Positions 46,792 to 56,275 of a DNA stretch of 64,000 bases are shown here, in pieces. Position numbers and translations under genes: made by a program. Below the pieces are notes generated by a model. The model did no database searches. It was not told the origin of the DNA and worked only from the letters and a program-made list of their open reading frames with translations. Source of the DNA: Bemisia tabaci (taxonomy: Eukaryota; Arthropoda; Insecta; Hemiptera; Aleyrodidae); contig NC_092793.1 in NCBI RefSeq assembly GCF_918797505.1, positions 67,141,660 through 67,205,659 on the forward strand, given 5' to 3'. Every line of letters begins with the position of its first letter. Within the stretch, counting starts at the first letter, position 1.

Positions 46792-47324
46792 TAGGGATGT
46801 CGATACTCAGGGAAGTATCGATACTGGTATCGACTCTAAGCATCGATACCGGTATCGAGCATCGAGCTGAAGTATCGATACTTTTGAGGTATCGATACCA
46901 TCGATACTATCTCTGATTTATGCCGTAATTGGGAGTGTGCGTATGACTGTCGGCCGTCAGATTTACGCTTCTCTCGAAACCGCCCTTATTCGCGTGCTTA
47001 GTCAACTATTATGAGCCCTTTACAATTGTTATCGAATGGACCTTTTAACATTTTTAACGAAGGTAATCATCTTGAGAAACCTGATTACTCCGTCGTTTGT
47101 CACAGTGCAAAGTGAAGGTGAAATAGAAGAGAGTGAAGGCCTCTTTTTCTTTTTTAACAACTTCACTCTTGTTAAAAAAAAAAGAAGAGGCCTTCTTCAT
47201 GACAAAATTAGATTAAGTATCGATACCATCGATATTGGGGTCTGAGGATCGATGCCAAGTATCGATGGGTATTGATCAAAAGTATCGATACTTACGAAGT
47301 ATTGGTTTAGTATCGACATCCCTA
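46792..47324. mobile_element. hAT non-autonomous element (533 bp), perfect 8-bp target duplication
   Basis: The ends are TAGGGATGTCGATACT and AGTATCGACATCCCTA, a perfect 14-16 bp TIR of the hAT style. GTACCTAA occurs at 46,784-46,791 and 47,325-47,332. GTATCGATAC-type palindromes are densely packed within 130 bp of both ends, as expected for transposase-binding sites. The centre holds a 26-bp hairpin (GAAGGCCTCTTTTTC...GAAGAGGCCTTC, about 47,135-47,195). A 69-codon frame inside is not recognisable as transposase. Confidence 0.93.
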
Positions 47325-47332
47325 GTACCTAA

Positions 47333-48368
47333 TCTGGAAACAAATTTCTAACAGCCTCTGAGGGTTTTTATTCTTTTTGATGAGGGGAAAGATTCGCTTT
47401 AAGTGCTGCCTAACAGGAGGAGCACTGAAGTACCGCTCTTCGAAAGGTGGCCCATCGAATACCGACATAGAATTGTAAATTGCTTAGCTAATAAATAGTG
47501 AAGCTATTTCTAATATTCTATGATACTGGCACTACAGCTGCCAATAGTTTGTGAAGGGTTGCTAGGGCGACCCCGAAGCGATGCAGCTGCCAAGGATGTC
47601 ACTAACGGGCTATGTAGGGTTGGCACTCGCCGTAGACGCTCGTCCTGACCCACTAAACAACCTCTTCCGACCACATTTTCTGTGGTTGATTTGATGTCTT
47701 CAGAGCAAGACTTCAAGACTGGGAAAATCGGGAATCATCAGTGAATGAAAATGTCAGGGAATTAGTTCCCTTTTATTGAGAAATTTTATATTTATATCTG
47801 GAACTCTGGAAAGTTTTATTGTTTTCATCAAAAAATCCTGGCCAAGTGGTGGGAGGTAACTTTGATTCTTTGTCAGAATATGAGTTTGGTAAAGAATTCT
47901 AGACACAATAGTCCAGAGAAGAAGGAACCGAGGTCCATTCATACAGTCCGCTTTATTTCATTTATCTATCGGGACCCAGAGTAGACTTCGATTTACCATC
48001 AATTTTCATTCCTGTATCAATATAATATGTGGTGTGATGATATTTGTAGAAATCTATATTCGTTAACAAAGTTTTGATTTTCCATATCAAGTCTTGGGCA
48101 TATTATATCTTTCGTTTTTGTGAGAAACATCAAGTTTTAAAAAATTCTATTACCTTTTCTAGCTCGAGTAGTTTTGACAACTGTAGATCTAATTCACATT
48201 TATCTTCATCTACTCTTCAATTATTCCAAAAGTGGCTTAGATATACGACCTTCAATTTCAGAAGACTAAATGCTACTCAAGTACATCAAAGGCTTCGAAT
48301 CGCCTTCAAATCACGAGAATGCGAAAGAGCATACACGCGCACAAGTCGCTCATCAATCTCATACCTCA
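47333..48368. other. No firm gene
   Basis: A minus-strand 68-codon frame (47,510-47,716) lies in more balanced sequence, with no recognised domain. A copy of the 44.84-kb segment occurs near 47,945-48,020, and a partial copy of the 43.2-kb tandem unit at 48,285-48,355. Confidence 0.4.
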
Positions 48369-48370
48369 TA

Positions 48371-49268
48371 CCCAAGTAGCAGAGGTTGCAACAACTTGCA
48401 ACAAAATCGTTTGATTCTTGCAACTAATGGATTGATGTGCAGATTGCCTATTCTCTCCCCCGAAGGAGCTATCATTGTTGGAACTGGTTGCAATCAAGTT
48501 GAAACATGTTTCAACTTCAAAATATTGCTGGTTGCCTATCTTTAGATTTTAAACAGCTTTCGTTCAGCAATGGACCACTAGACAAGGTACGAATTTAAGC
48601 GATCTGATACATGTTTCATAACCAGAATTTCACGTAGAACACGACTCACACAACGAAAATTACTCAAACCAATTCCTAACGAAGATATTAACGTTTTTAT
48701 TTCACATTAGTTACGAGGAATTTGAACTGCCCGCTCACAAGAAACTCAAAGCTCTACGTGAGTCAAATCGCCCACTACAACGGTTTCAGCAAGCTTCTCA
48801 ATCGAGCAATGTTCATTTCCGACCATGTGTTGTTCAAACTATTAGCAATTTGCTATAGCTGAGCCAAAGCGTCAAGATTGAGGTTGCCAGATTTTTATAT
48901 CGGAGAGACTGTCATAATAACGTTTAGCGCGCGATGTAAATCACGTAGAGCATTGAGTTTCCATGAGCGGGTGGTTTGAATTCACGCATCAAGAATCATT
49001 AAATATCTTCGTAAGGAGTTCATTTCGGTAATTTTCGTTGTGTACATTGTGCTTTACGTGAAATTTTGGTTTAGAGACATGTATCAGAATGCTGAAATTC
49101 GTACCTTATCTAGTGGTCCATTTTGCAATCTCAGCAGGTTGCAACTTTGTCTTCCGATCAGATCGCCGAAAATTGGCACTTATCGACCGAAAGTTGAAAC
49201 TTTGTTGCAACTAATACCAACATTGTTTCAACTTGTCGCAACTTTTACATTGAAAAATGCTACTTGGG
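48371..49268. mobile_element. Foldback DNA transposon (898 bp), TA target site
   Basis: The ends are CCCAAGTAGCA and TGCTACTTGGG, flanked by TA on both sides (48,369-48,370 and 49,269-49,270). Subterminal GTTGCAAC/GTTGCAACTT words are inverted between the ends, and long inner arms match (GGACCACTAGACAAGGTACG at 48,571 against CGTACCTTATCTAGTGGTCC near 49,100, plus TTTCACGTA, GAAAATTAC and CTACGTGA blocks). No transposase frame is present, so it is non-autonomous. Confidence 0.85.
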
Positions 49269-49675
49269 TAAGGACGGCTGCCCGGCCGGTACCCGGGTGA
49301 GTTCAAATAAGCGTCTAATCTGGTGTCCCCAGCTGTTTTAATCGTCATAATCTACGAAACATGGGCTTATCAAATTTTTTCTCCTTTTCCACACTATTGT
49401 TGACTATTACATGCTATTTCCCACTTTATTTGGACTGAAATAAAAATTAAGGAGAACTTTGAATGTGCAAATTGCCCACATTTGTCCCAAATTTGCGTGT
49501 CCCCCGTGCCTGGTTCATGACTTTAAATCGACGTTGTAGCATAACTAGAGTGATTATTTAAGAACACAGGAGTTCGCTGTGATAAGCGACGCTGAGCGGA
49601 CGTGCGCGTTTCGACGCTCCTCTCTCCGTGCTGTCAAGTTGTGCTGCGAATGTGTGTGCTTTCAAGTGTTCGGCG
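49269..49675 (+). other. Probable 5' untranslated region of the LINE
   Basis: This segment precedes the Gag start codon. The last 100 bases (from about 49,570) are CpG-richer than the upstream DNA, in keeping with an internal LINE promoter/5' UTR, but the exact 5' end is not marked by any target duplication that I can see. Confidence 0.35.
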
Positions 49676-51284
49676 ATGAGTGGATCTGGCGATTACTCCT
49701 ACTTTGATCGCCCTAAACCCCCTCTTCGATGTGAACATAAACTTTTAGGGATTGAGTGTGACTCCTGCAAATCCCTCAAAACCCCTCATTGTGAACATTC
49801 ATTGTTATGGACGCTCTGTAATATTTGTTACACCAAGTGTTTTTGGAGACCTTGTCCCAAGAGAGAACAATCGCAAACTGCCAAAGTTCAAAGCGACACC
49901 TCTTCCACTACCCTTTCTGAGACAGGTAGTGATGATGACGTATTTCTGTCAAAGAATTCGGTCAAAAATCCTTCTCCCGCTGTTGTCATGAAGCCTAATC
50001 CTAGTGCTTCTAATGCGGATAAGAAGAAATCCAAGCCTGGCGAGACGAGCAGGAAACCTGATTCCTGCATTCTTGGTCCAGCCCTTTCTCAGCCGCAGCC
50101 GATGGACACTGCAACCCCTTCGGACCCTGCGTGGAAATTGGTGGTCTCCAAACGGAAGACCCGTCACGATCCCGATTCACCGGCCAAGGTGCAACCGAAG
50201 AAAACCAAAGACAGACAATCTGCCTCTGTTAAAGTGTCTAGTGTTAAAAATCCTAGTGTTGTAAATATTAATAATAAGTTTTCTAAATTAGATGGAGAAA
50301 AAGAAGAGAAAAAGACTGAGAGAGCTCCCCCTCCAATCTTTGTTTCTTTTGTTGCCGATCCTTCGGGATTTAAGAAAAGTGAGATCGATCCCATCGATCC
50401 GAAATCGATGATGAGAATAGTTAATCGTTCTCAGGTTAAAATTATCCCTTCATCTATGCTTATGTACGATAAACTTATTGTAAGCCTTAAGCAAAAAAAT
50501 GACATTGTCAAGTTTCATACTTATCAAAAAGCATCAGAAAAGACAATTAGGGCGGTAGTGAGGGGTCTCCCTAGAGATTATCTTCCTCTGAGTTTAAAAT
50601 CCGATTTTGAACAAAAAATCCCAGGTTTAGTTGTTAAAAATGTTTCTCAGATGCGACATCAGATTACGAAGACTCCACTTCCTTTATTTTTTGTGGATTT
50701 TTTGAGTAATGTACATGTTGCCAAAATATGGCAAATAAAATCCATTAAGGATTTTATTGTTTCACTTGAGCGCCCTAAGGGACGTAGGGAGGTCATCCAG
50801 TGTAAGAACTGCCTCGCCTTTGGGCACTCTCGATCACGATGCTATCGTGATCCTCGGTGCCTGCTGTGCGGGGATTTTCATGCCCTGGCTGACTGCCCGC
50901 GTCCCCAGGAATGCCAAGAAATACAACTCCCTGTGTTTCCCTCATGCGTTCACTGTGGTGAGATGCATGTGGGAAACTACAGGGGATGTAAAGTTTACAA
51001 ACAAATACGCAAAAAGCGTATGGGTAAAAAGCCTAAAGACGAAAAATTCGTCAATCATCAATTCGTACCCCTTAGAAATTTAACTGTGCAGGGCAAGTCG
51101 TATGCTAGTGCTGTAGCTGGAGCTAAACCGCAATCAAAAGACGCTTCACAGTCAATTATCAATGTTCAAGTTCCTAATAGTAATCTAAGTAATGTTTCTT
51201 TTTCAGATAAGCGCATAAAGACTCTAGAGGAGCTAGTTTTAAAGCAATCAGAGCAGATTGAACGTATGATGAAGGTTATCGAGG
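49676..51284 (+). CDS. Jockey-clade LINE ORF1 (Gag-like nucleic-acid-binding protein), truncated by gap
   Basis: The ATG at 49,676 opens at least 536 codons; the same frame is open upstream only through a GTG, so this ATG is the likely start. Residues 19-31 and 39-51 each fit C-x-H-x6-C-x2-C, a duplicated zinc-binding module. A charged Ser/Lys/Pro-rich region follows. Residues about 280-365 (FHTYQK, RAVVRGLPRDY, TPLPLFFVDF) fit the PRE_C2HC region of jockey/I-type Gag. Three knuckles follow: C376-x2-C-x4-H-x4-C389, C395-x2-C-x3-H-x4-C407 and C424-x2-C-x3-H-x6-C438. The end is coiled-coil-like (LEELVLKQSEQIERMMK). Gag binds the element RNA and acts with ORF2 in target-primed reverse transcription. 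There are no internal stops up to the N gap, so this copy may be young. Confidence 0.9.
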
Positions 51285-51784
51285 NNNNNNNNNNNNNNNN
51301 NNNNNNNNNNNNNNNNNNNNNNNNNNNNNNNNNNNNNNNNNNNNNNNNNNNNNNNNNNNNNNNNNNNNNNNNNNNNNNNNNNNNNNNNNNNNNNNNNNNN
51401 NNNNNNNNNNNNNNNNNNNNNNNNNNNNNNNNNNNNNNNNNNNNNNNNNNNNNNNNNNNNNNNNNNNNNNNNNNNNNNNNNNNNNNNNNNNNNNNNNNNN
51501 NNNNNNNNNNNNNNNNNNNNNNNNNNNNNNNNNNNNNNNNNNNNNNNNNNNNNNNNNNNNNNNNNNNNNNNNNNNNNNNNNNNNNNNNNNNNNNNNNNNN
51601 NNNNNNNNNNNNNNNNNNNNNNNNNNNNNNNNNNNNNNNNNNNNNNNNNNNNNNNNNNNNNNNNNNNNNNNNNNNNNNNNNNNNNNNNNNNNNNNNNNNN
51701 NNNNNNNNNNNNNNNNNNNNNNNNNNNNNNNNNNNNNNNNNNNNNNNNNNNNNNNNNNNNNNNNNNNNNNNNNNNNNNNNNNNN
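51285..51784. other. Assembly gap, exactly 500 N
   Basis: A run of exactly 500 N, almost certainly a fixed-size placeholder for unknown length. A CT microsatellite sits on its right edge. The end of ORF1 and most of the 5' part of ORF2 should lie here, so the true missing length may differ from 500. Confidence 0.95.
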
Positions 51785-51948
51785 CTCTCTCTCTCTCTCC
51801 TCTACGACTCTTTGGTGCAACAGTGCTTAATTATCTCTCAAGAAATTCTTATCTTGTTATACCCGAATCGGATAAACCTTTTGATTTGCCTCAACTAAAG
51901 GCTCTTAGACTTTTCCTGTGTACGATAATCTCGCGGCGCCGTCGCTAG
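51785..51948 (+). pseudogene. LINE ORF2 fragment (endonuclease region), truncated both sides
   Basis: After the CT run, the frame through 51,808-51,948 reads GATVLNYLSRNSYLVIPES then DKPFDLP. This fits the segment of apurinic-type endonucleases of jockey LINEs that follows the GDFN motif (N-x2-G-x2-L...IPESDKPTH). The fragment is cut at about 51,925 by the foldback repeat; the frame's stop at 51,946 lies in that repeat. Reverse transcriptase is absent downstream. The match is to my knowledge of the family and was not searched. Confidence 0.55.
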
Positions 51949-52920
51949 CTACTATTTCGCCAAGAAGCGCGAAGGTGTTTGTTTCACTGTATCATACGAG
52001 ATCGAAGGCACCCCAACGTATCATGATTGATGGCATCTTTCAAAAGCACGAAGTTCCCTTGCAAATTGAATCGAGTGACGACTACGAAAAGAAAGCGGTA
52101 GTCGAAAAACGCATTAGTATCTGTATTCAATAACGTTTTGCATGATTTTTGAACTTCATTAGAGGAGGGGAAAAAGTGCTTTGACTCAAGCAGAAATATG
52201 CTCGAATTTACCGCCGAGAAGATTTCCTTATGAATCGAAAAAGAAAAGAATGCTTGTGTAAAGAAGAAAATATGCCTATATAAAAAGAAAAGTCAGTTAC
52301 ATTAAGCAGGAACCAGCTTTCATTCAGCGATTTTATTCTTGATCCAAAACAGAATCTTCTTGATGGCATACTTAAGTTTCTGCCTAAATCGAGTCATTTT
52401 TTTTCTCTAATGACTTTCAAAAATATGCTAAACGTTCTTAAATACGGATGCTAGAACTTAGGACCGCTCTTTTTTTGTGCTGGAGTGTATTGATTTATTT
52501 TGCAAGGAAAGCTCCGTACTCCTGAAGGATGCCTGTTATTCTCAATATGCTGGAGCGCCTTCAATTTCGTACGATACTATGCAACACCCCTGTTGTAAAA
52601 CAGTTGCTTGAGACGCCGCGCCTTGGCGCTGTTGCGCGGCAGGCGGGCGGCCAGCGCGCAACGCGCATTGGCGCCTACAAACCTACAGGGTTACTTCAAG
52701 CATTGCGCAATGCTTGAAGTATCCCTGTAGGTTTGCAGGCGCTTGTGCGCGTTGTGCCGCTCTGTGTTAGGTTCGAATATTTAAACTCACGAAGTCAGCG
52801 ATTTTCAACTCATGATTTTGAAATGTTTGCACACTCTGCATGGATTATTCTCTCTTACATTAATGAAAAAAATATGTATTAAAGGAAAATATAATGTGTA
52901 TTTTGTAAATTTTTAGGATG
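51930..52920. mobile_element. Family D foldback repeat
   Basis: The left arm, about 51,930-52,200 (CTGTATCATACGAGATCGAAGG, GATTGATGGCATCTTTCAAAAG, AATAACGTTTTGCATGATTTT), is inverted at about 52,380-52,620. The right part adds a palindrome (GGCGCCTACAAACCTACAGG, then CAAGCATTGCGCAATGCTTG) and an AT-rich end finishing in AATGTGTATTTTGTAAAT. A second copy of 52,440-52,918 is nested at 36.2-36.7 kb in the opposite orientation. Its insertion truncates the LINE. No coding capacity. Confidence 0.7.
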
Positions 52921-53837
52921 TTCCGTGTCAAAAATGATTTTCAAAGCTTTTTATATTTTGTACTTCTAATGTGCTGCAGCATAGTGTGCGCGGAACGAAA
53001 CTCTCAAAATTGGACGTATTTGACTCTAAAAAATCGATGTTCAAATGGGTTAAAACCAAATATTGCGTGCATTTTGGTTGTTCTTTATTCATTCATTCAT
53101 TCATTCATTATATTATACAGCTACAAGCAAAATCTTGGAAGCACTATTTCTGACGAACTGCCGGACCGATAAGGATGATCTTTACATGTATGTCATCTGT
53201 AGTAGATGTAGATGTGCAAAAAATTATGAAACCCCGAACTTTTAATGTTGTAGAGCTTTTAAAGCTCATGTCACTTAAGTCCGACGTTAAAAGCGTGAGA
53301 GATATGTCGTTTCCGCTAGAAACGTCAAGGTGTGGGATTCTACCTGAGTGACTCGAATAAACAAAACAATGGAAAAGCTCGTGAAGGGCTCCTCATTCGA
53401 AGAATTAGGAACGGTGCATCGCTCAGGGTTCAAGGTCCAAGGTATAAGGTTTAACTTAATTTTTCCTGCATTCTTCCGGTTTCGATTTGTGGCATTGGTC
53501 AATTTACTTGATTGCTGAGTTTCTATTAATATTTACAGCAGATGAACAGCAGATACAAAGTGAGAAGGCAGGCGCTGCGTCGCGTCGGGACGGGACGGAC
53601 CAAATATTATTAATTCTTAACGGTCGAAATCCGATTTTTTTTTTAAATTAAGTATTTAAAAATAACATAATAAATGGAAATTTCTCCAGTAAGTGGACTG
53701 TGAAATTATGTACATCCAGCTATTCCTCATCATTTACAAATCTGCGTGTTACGTCAAAAATTTTGAAATCGATGCAGCTCGAACACAAAATGGTGTATTA
53801 AAATGGAAGAACATTTTTGCCTATACATATGCGATTA
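52921..53837. other. No gene; ATTC microsatellite
   Basis: An ATTC array lies at about 53,086-53,109. Short frames only. A small GC patch (GCGTCGCGTCGGGACGGGACGG) occurs at about 53,577-53,598. Confidence 0.5.
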
Positions 53838-53928
53838 GGGCCCGCGATGCCCGCGAAGCGGGCCTGAGAGCGCGAGGCGCCCTCCCGGGGGTTGGGCCGC
53901 GTAGTGGTCAGGGGGCAGGGCCCCCTAG
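53838..53928 (+). mobile_element. Helitron-like 3' terminus
   Basis: A very GC-rich block in AT-rich DNA has stacked hairpins (CCCGCGAAGCGGG, then GGGGGC-AGG-GCCCCC) and ends CCCCCTAG followed by T. A stable hairpin just before CTAG, inserted ahead of a T, is the signature of Helitron 3' ends, here without a target duplication. The 5' TC end and any Rep/helicase coding are not identifiable, so it would be a non-autonomous or truncated copy. An unrelated GC cluster is the alternative. Confidence 0.4.
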
Positions 53929-55680
53929 TTATTATATAGTTTCTTTCGATTACGGCTCGTTGAGATTAATATCGATGCCATAGCTTGACAAAGGTTTTAT
54001 AAATATTTGCCACGTTTTAAAAATGTAAAAGTTTTTCGAACTAAGTCATATTTTCATGAAAAAAGGTATGTGTATATAAAGTATATTTCATAGCGAAAAT
54101 TTTAAGGATAGAAATGAAACAAAATATTCACCAACGTCAATTCGAAAAGGTGAATCAAGAGAAATGAGTGAAAAATGAGTTACCATAACAACACCTCCTC
54201 TCTCAATTTTCTCATTTCGATATTGTCAGTATAATTTTATACGCGGACTAAAATATAACGCTTGGGCTTGGACCAAGTCACTGTTGCTTATTTGACGCGT
54301 GGGCGTAAACTATTGGACAAAACAGGTGTGCGCACAAATAATCGTTGACCGAATGTCCGTGAACCGCCAAGACCTAAACATAAACACATAAAAGACTTGC
54401 AGAGTTGAGTAAAACTTTTTAAAGTATTACCAATAATTCCTCTGAATCATTAAAAATCCATAGCATAAAAAGACATGTAGAGGAAAGTTACGAATTCATC
54501 GATGGAAATGGCGTTTTGGGATACCGGTCGGAGCAAAGTCGTCGAAGTCTCCAAAGTACTTTTTCAAGCACTAGGAAACGCTACACGCACTATAGATTCG
54601 AACCCTGCAAACCGTTTTTGGATGCATTTTTGTCGCATTTTTCTTCTGCTTCAAGAGCATTGTGGTGTTGTTTACTAGTAATTACCGTTTTACTAGGTAT
54701 CTATTGAACAAGATCATGATTTCATGCGTTACAGTGGCACCATACACGTTGAATTTGGTGTGTGCAGTAACTTGGTAAGATGCAAAATATACTGTTCGTG
54801 GTTGATGATCACAATCGTGGTTCATGATGATTTTGGGACCATACAATGTCGTTTGGAATCATGCTGAGAAGAAGCCTCTGATTAATTTCTGACTCCTCCG
54901 AGACGAATATCCGTAGAATGCACAAATATTGAAATTCAGCACAATGCTTTACCAAGTCTCTGAAAAAATACAAGAAAATCTCAACCACCGTTTATTAATG
55001 TTTAACTTTCCTCCTCTAAATTCCTCCAATGAGGCTGGTCCATCATGCAAGGTTTCCATGGGCCAAAAATTGCCTTGAGAGTATGCGCCCGGCGCGGCGC
55101 CCCGGATGTAGACGAAATGTGCGTTTTCTAGATGTAGGAAGCTAATAACAGCTTTTTTGACGGGTATCAAGTCTTAATAATAAAAAGAATGTTTTTCATT
55201 GGACTGAAGCTCATGACGTCACACGAGGCGAAAGCCGATGGTCTCAACCACCGTGAAGCCATTGTTACATAACATGGCCGCCACACCGACCGTACGATTC
55301 ACATCACGAACAAACGATTTCATTTGGAAAACCAATACAATTTTTGCTTCAAACAGGGATAATAGTTCGAGCACGGTCGGGATACTCGACCTTATCATAC
55401 AATTAATCGCCGTCGGATTGCAGATAAATAAACACGGGTCAAATGCTACAAGACAATTAATTTTATATTTTTGAAACATCACAATATCCGTTTGCGCCTT
55501 ATTTTTCCTTTCGAGATGGGACAATTTTTTTAGTGACAAGGGATACTAAGGTTTGGATTGATTCTTTCTTCAAAATTATCGAAGGGGATCTTAAGAACTT
55601 TTGATGAGGAATAAATGAGGACTTTTCTGACCAAACAGCACATACCCATATCAACGATGATAAGATTACGATCAAGAATT
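53929..55680. other. No firm gene
   Basis: AT-rich. Opposing frames at about 55,219-55,539 (106 codons on minus, 78 on plus) lie in balanced sequence without recognisable domains. GC-palindromic CCCGGCGCGGCGCC occurs at about 55,088. Confidence 0.4.
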
Positions 55681-56035
55681 AGGTGCCGCATTTTTTTTTT
55701 TTTTTGGGGGGGGGGGGGGGTTGAGCCAGCGTTCCGGTGCGTTATAAGGGGTAGGAGGTCAAGCTCAGCGTTACGTAACAAATTCGAGTCGTTGGGAATT
55801 TTTTTTTTTTTTTTTAAAACGTGAAAAAAATTGATAATCCCGCCCCTTCCGGATAAATCTTTTCGGCGCATGACCCAGCCGGCACGCTTTTTTCAAGCTG
55901 TAGCCTCAGCGTTTTTCTTCATTTTTAAAAATTAGGGAGAGATCAGGCCAGTGTCACGTAATTCAAGGGGAGGGGGGGGGGGTAAAAAAATCGGAAAAAG
56001 TGCGTTACGTGATACTTGAACGGCCATTGAACTGT
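55681..56035. repeat. G-run / TTACGTAA dispersed repeat
   Basis: Two G-runs (15 at about 55,706, 10 or more at about 55,971) lie near copies of GCGTTACGT-A (about 55,768 and 56,002), the second continuing GATACTTGAACGGCC. Similar words occur near 42.8 and 59.43-59.54 kb, indicating a degenerate family with a palindromic TTACGTAA core and homopolymer interior. Confidence 0.5.
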
Positions 56036-56275
56036 TTACTTGGTAGAGACTCGTTCTGAAATTTGCCTCAAATTTTCTCTCTATTAACCTAGCTATTTTG
56101 GCACAGAAATGTACAATATGTGTGATTTTGTGGATACTTGTAAAAAAAAGAGAGAGAGTTAAACAACCTCAGCGTCGTTAACATAGGTATATTGGAAAGG
56201 TCTTCAAATATTTCCTTCCATAAGTGACCCAGCCGAGTATTTGACACTGACTTAAGTCCCTCTACAGAAATAAAT

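Noticed and set aside
49628..49675. Upstream extension of the LINE Gag frame
   Set aside because: It begins at GTG, which is not a normal eukaryotic start; the ATG at 49,676 is preferred.
51248..51820. A long minus-strand frame across the gap
   Set aside because: It consists almost entirely of unknown bases (N) and has no supported content.
54594..54610. GATTCGAACC, a possible tRNA B box on the minus strand
   Set aside because: No A box or cloverleaf can be drawn at the expected distance on that strand.
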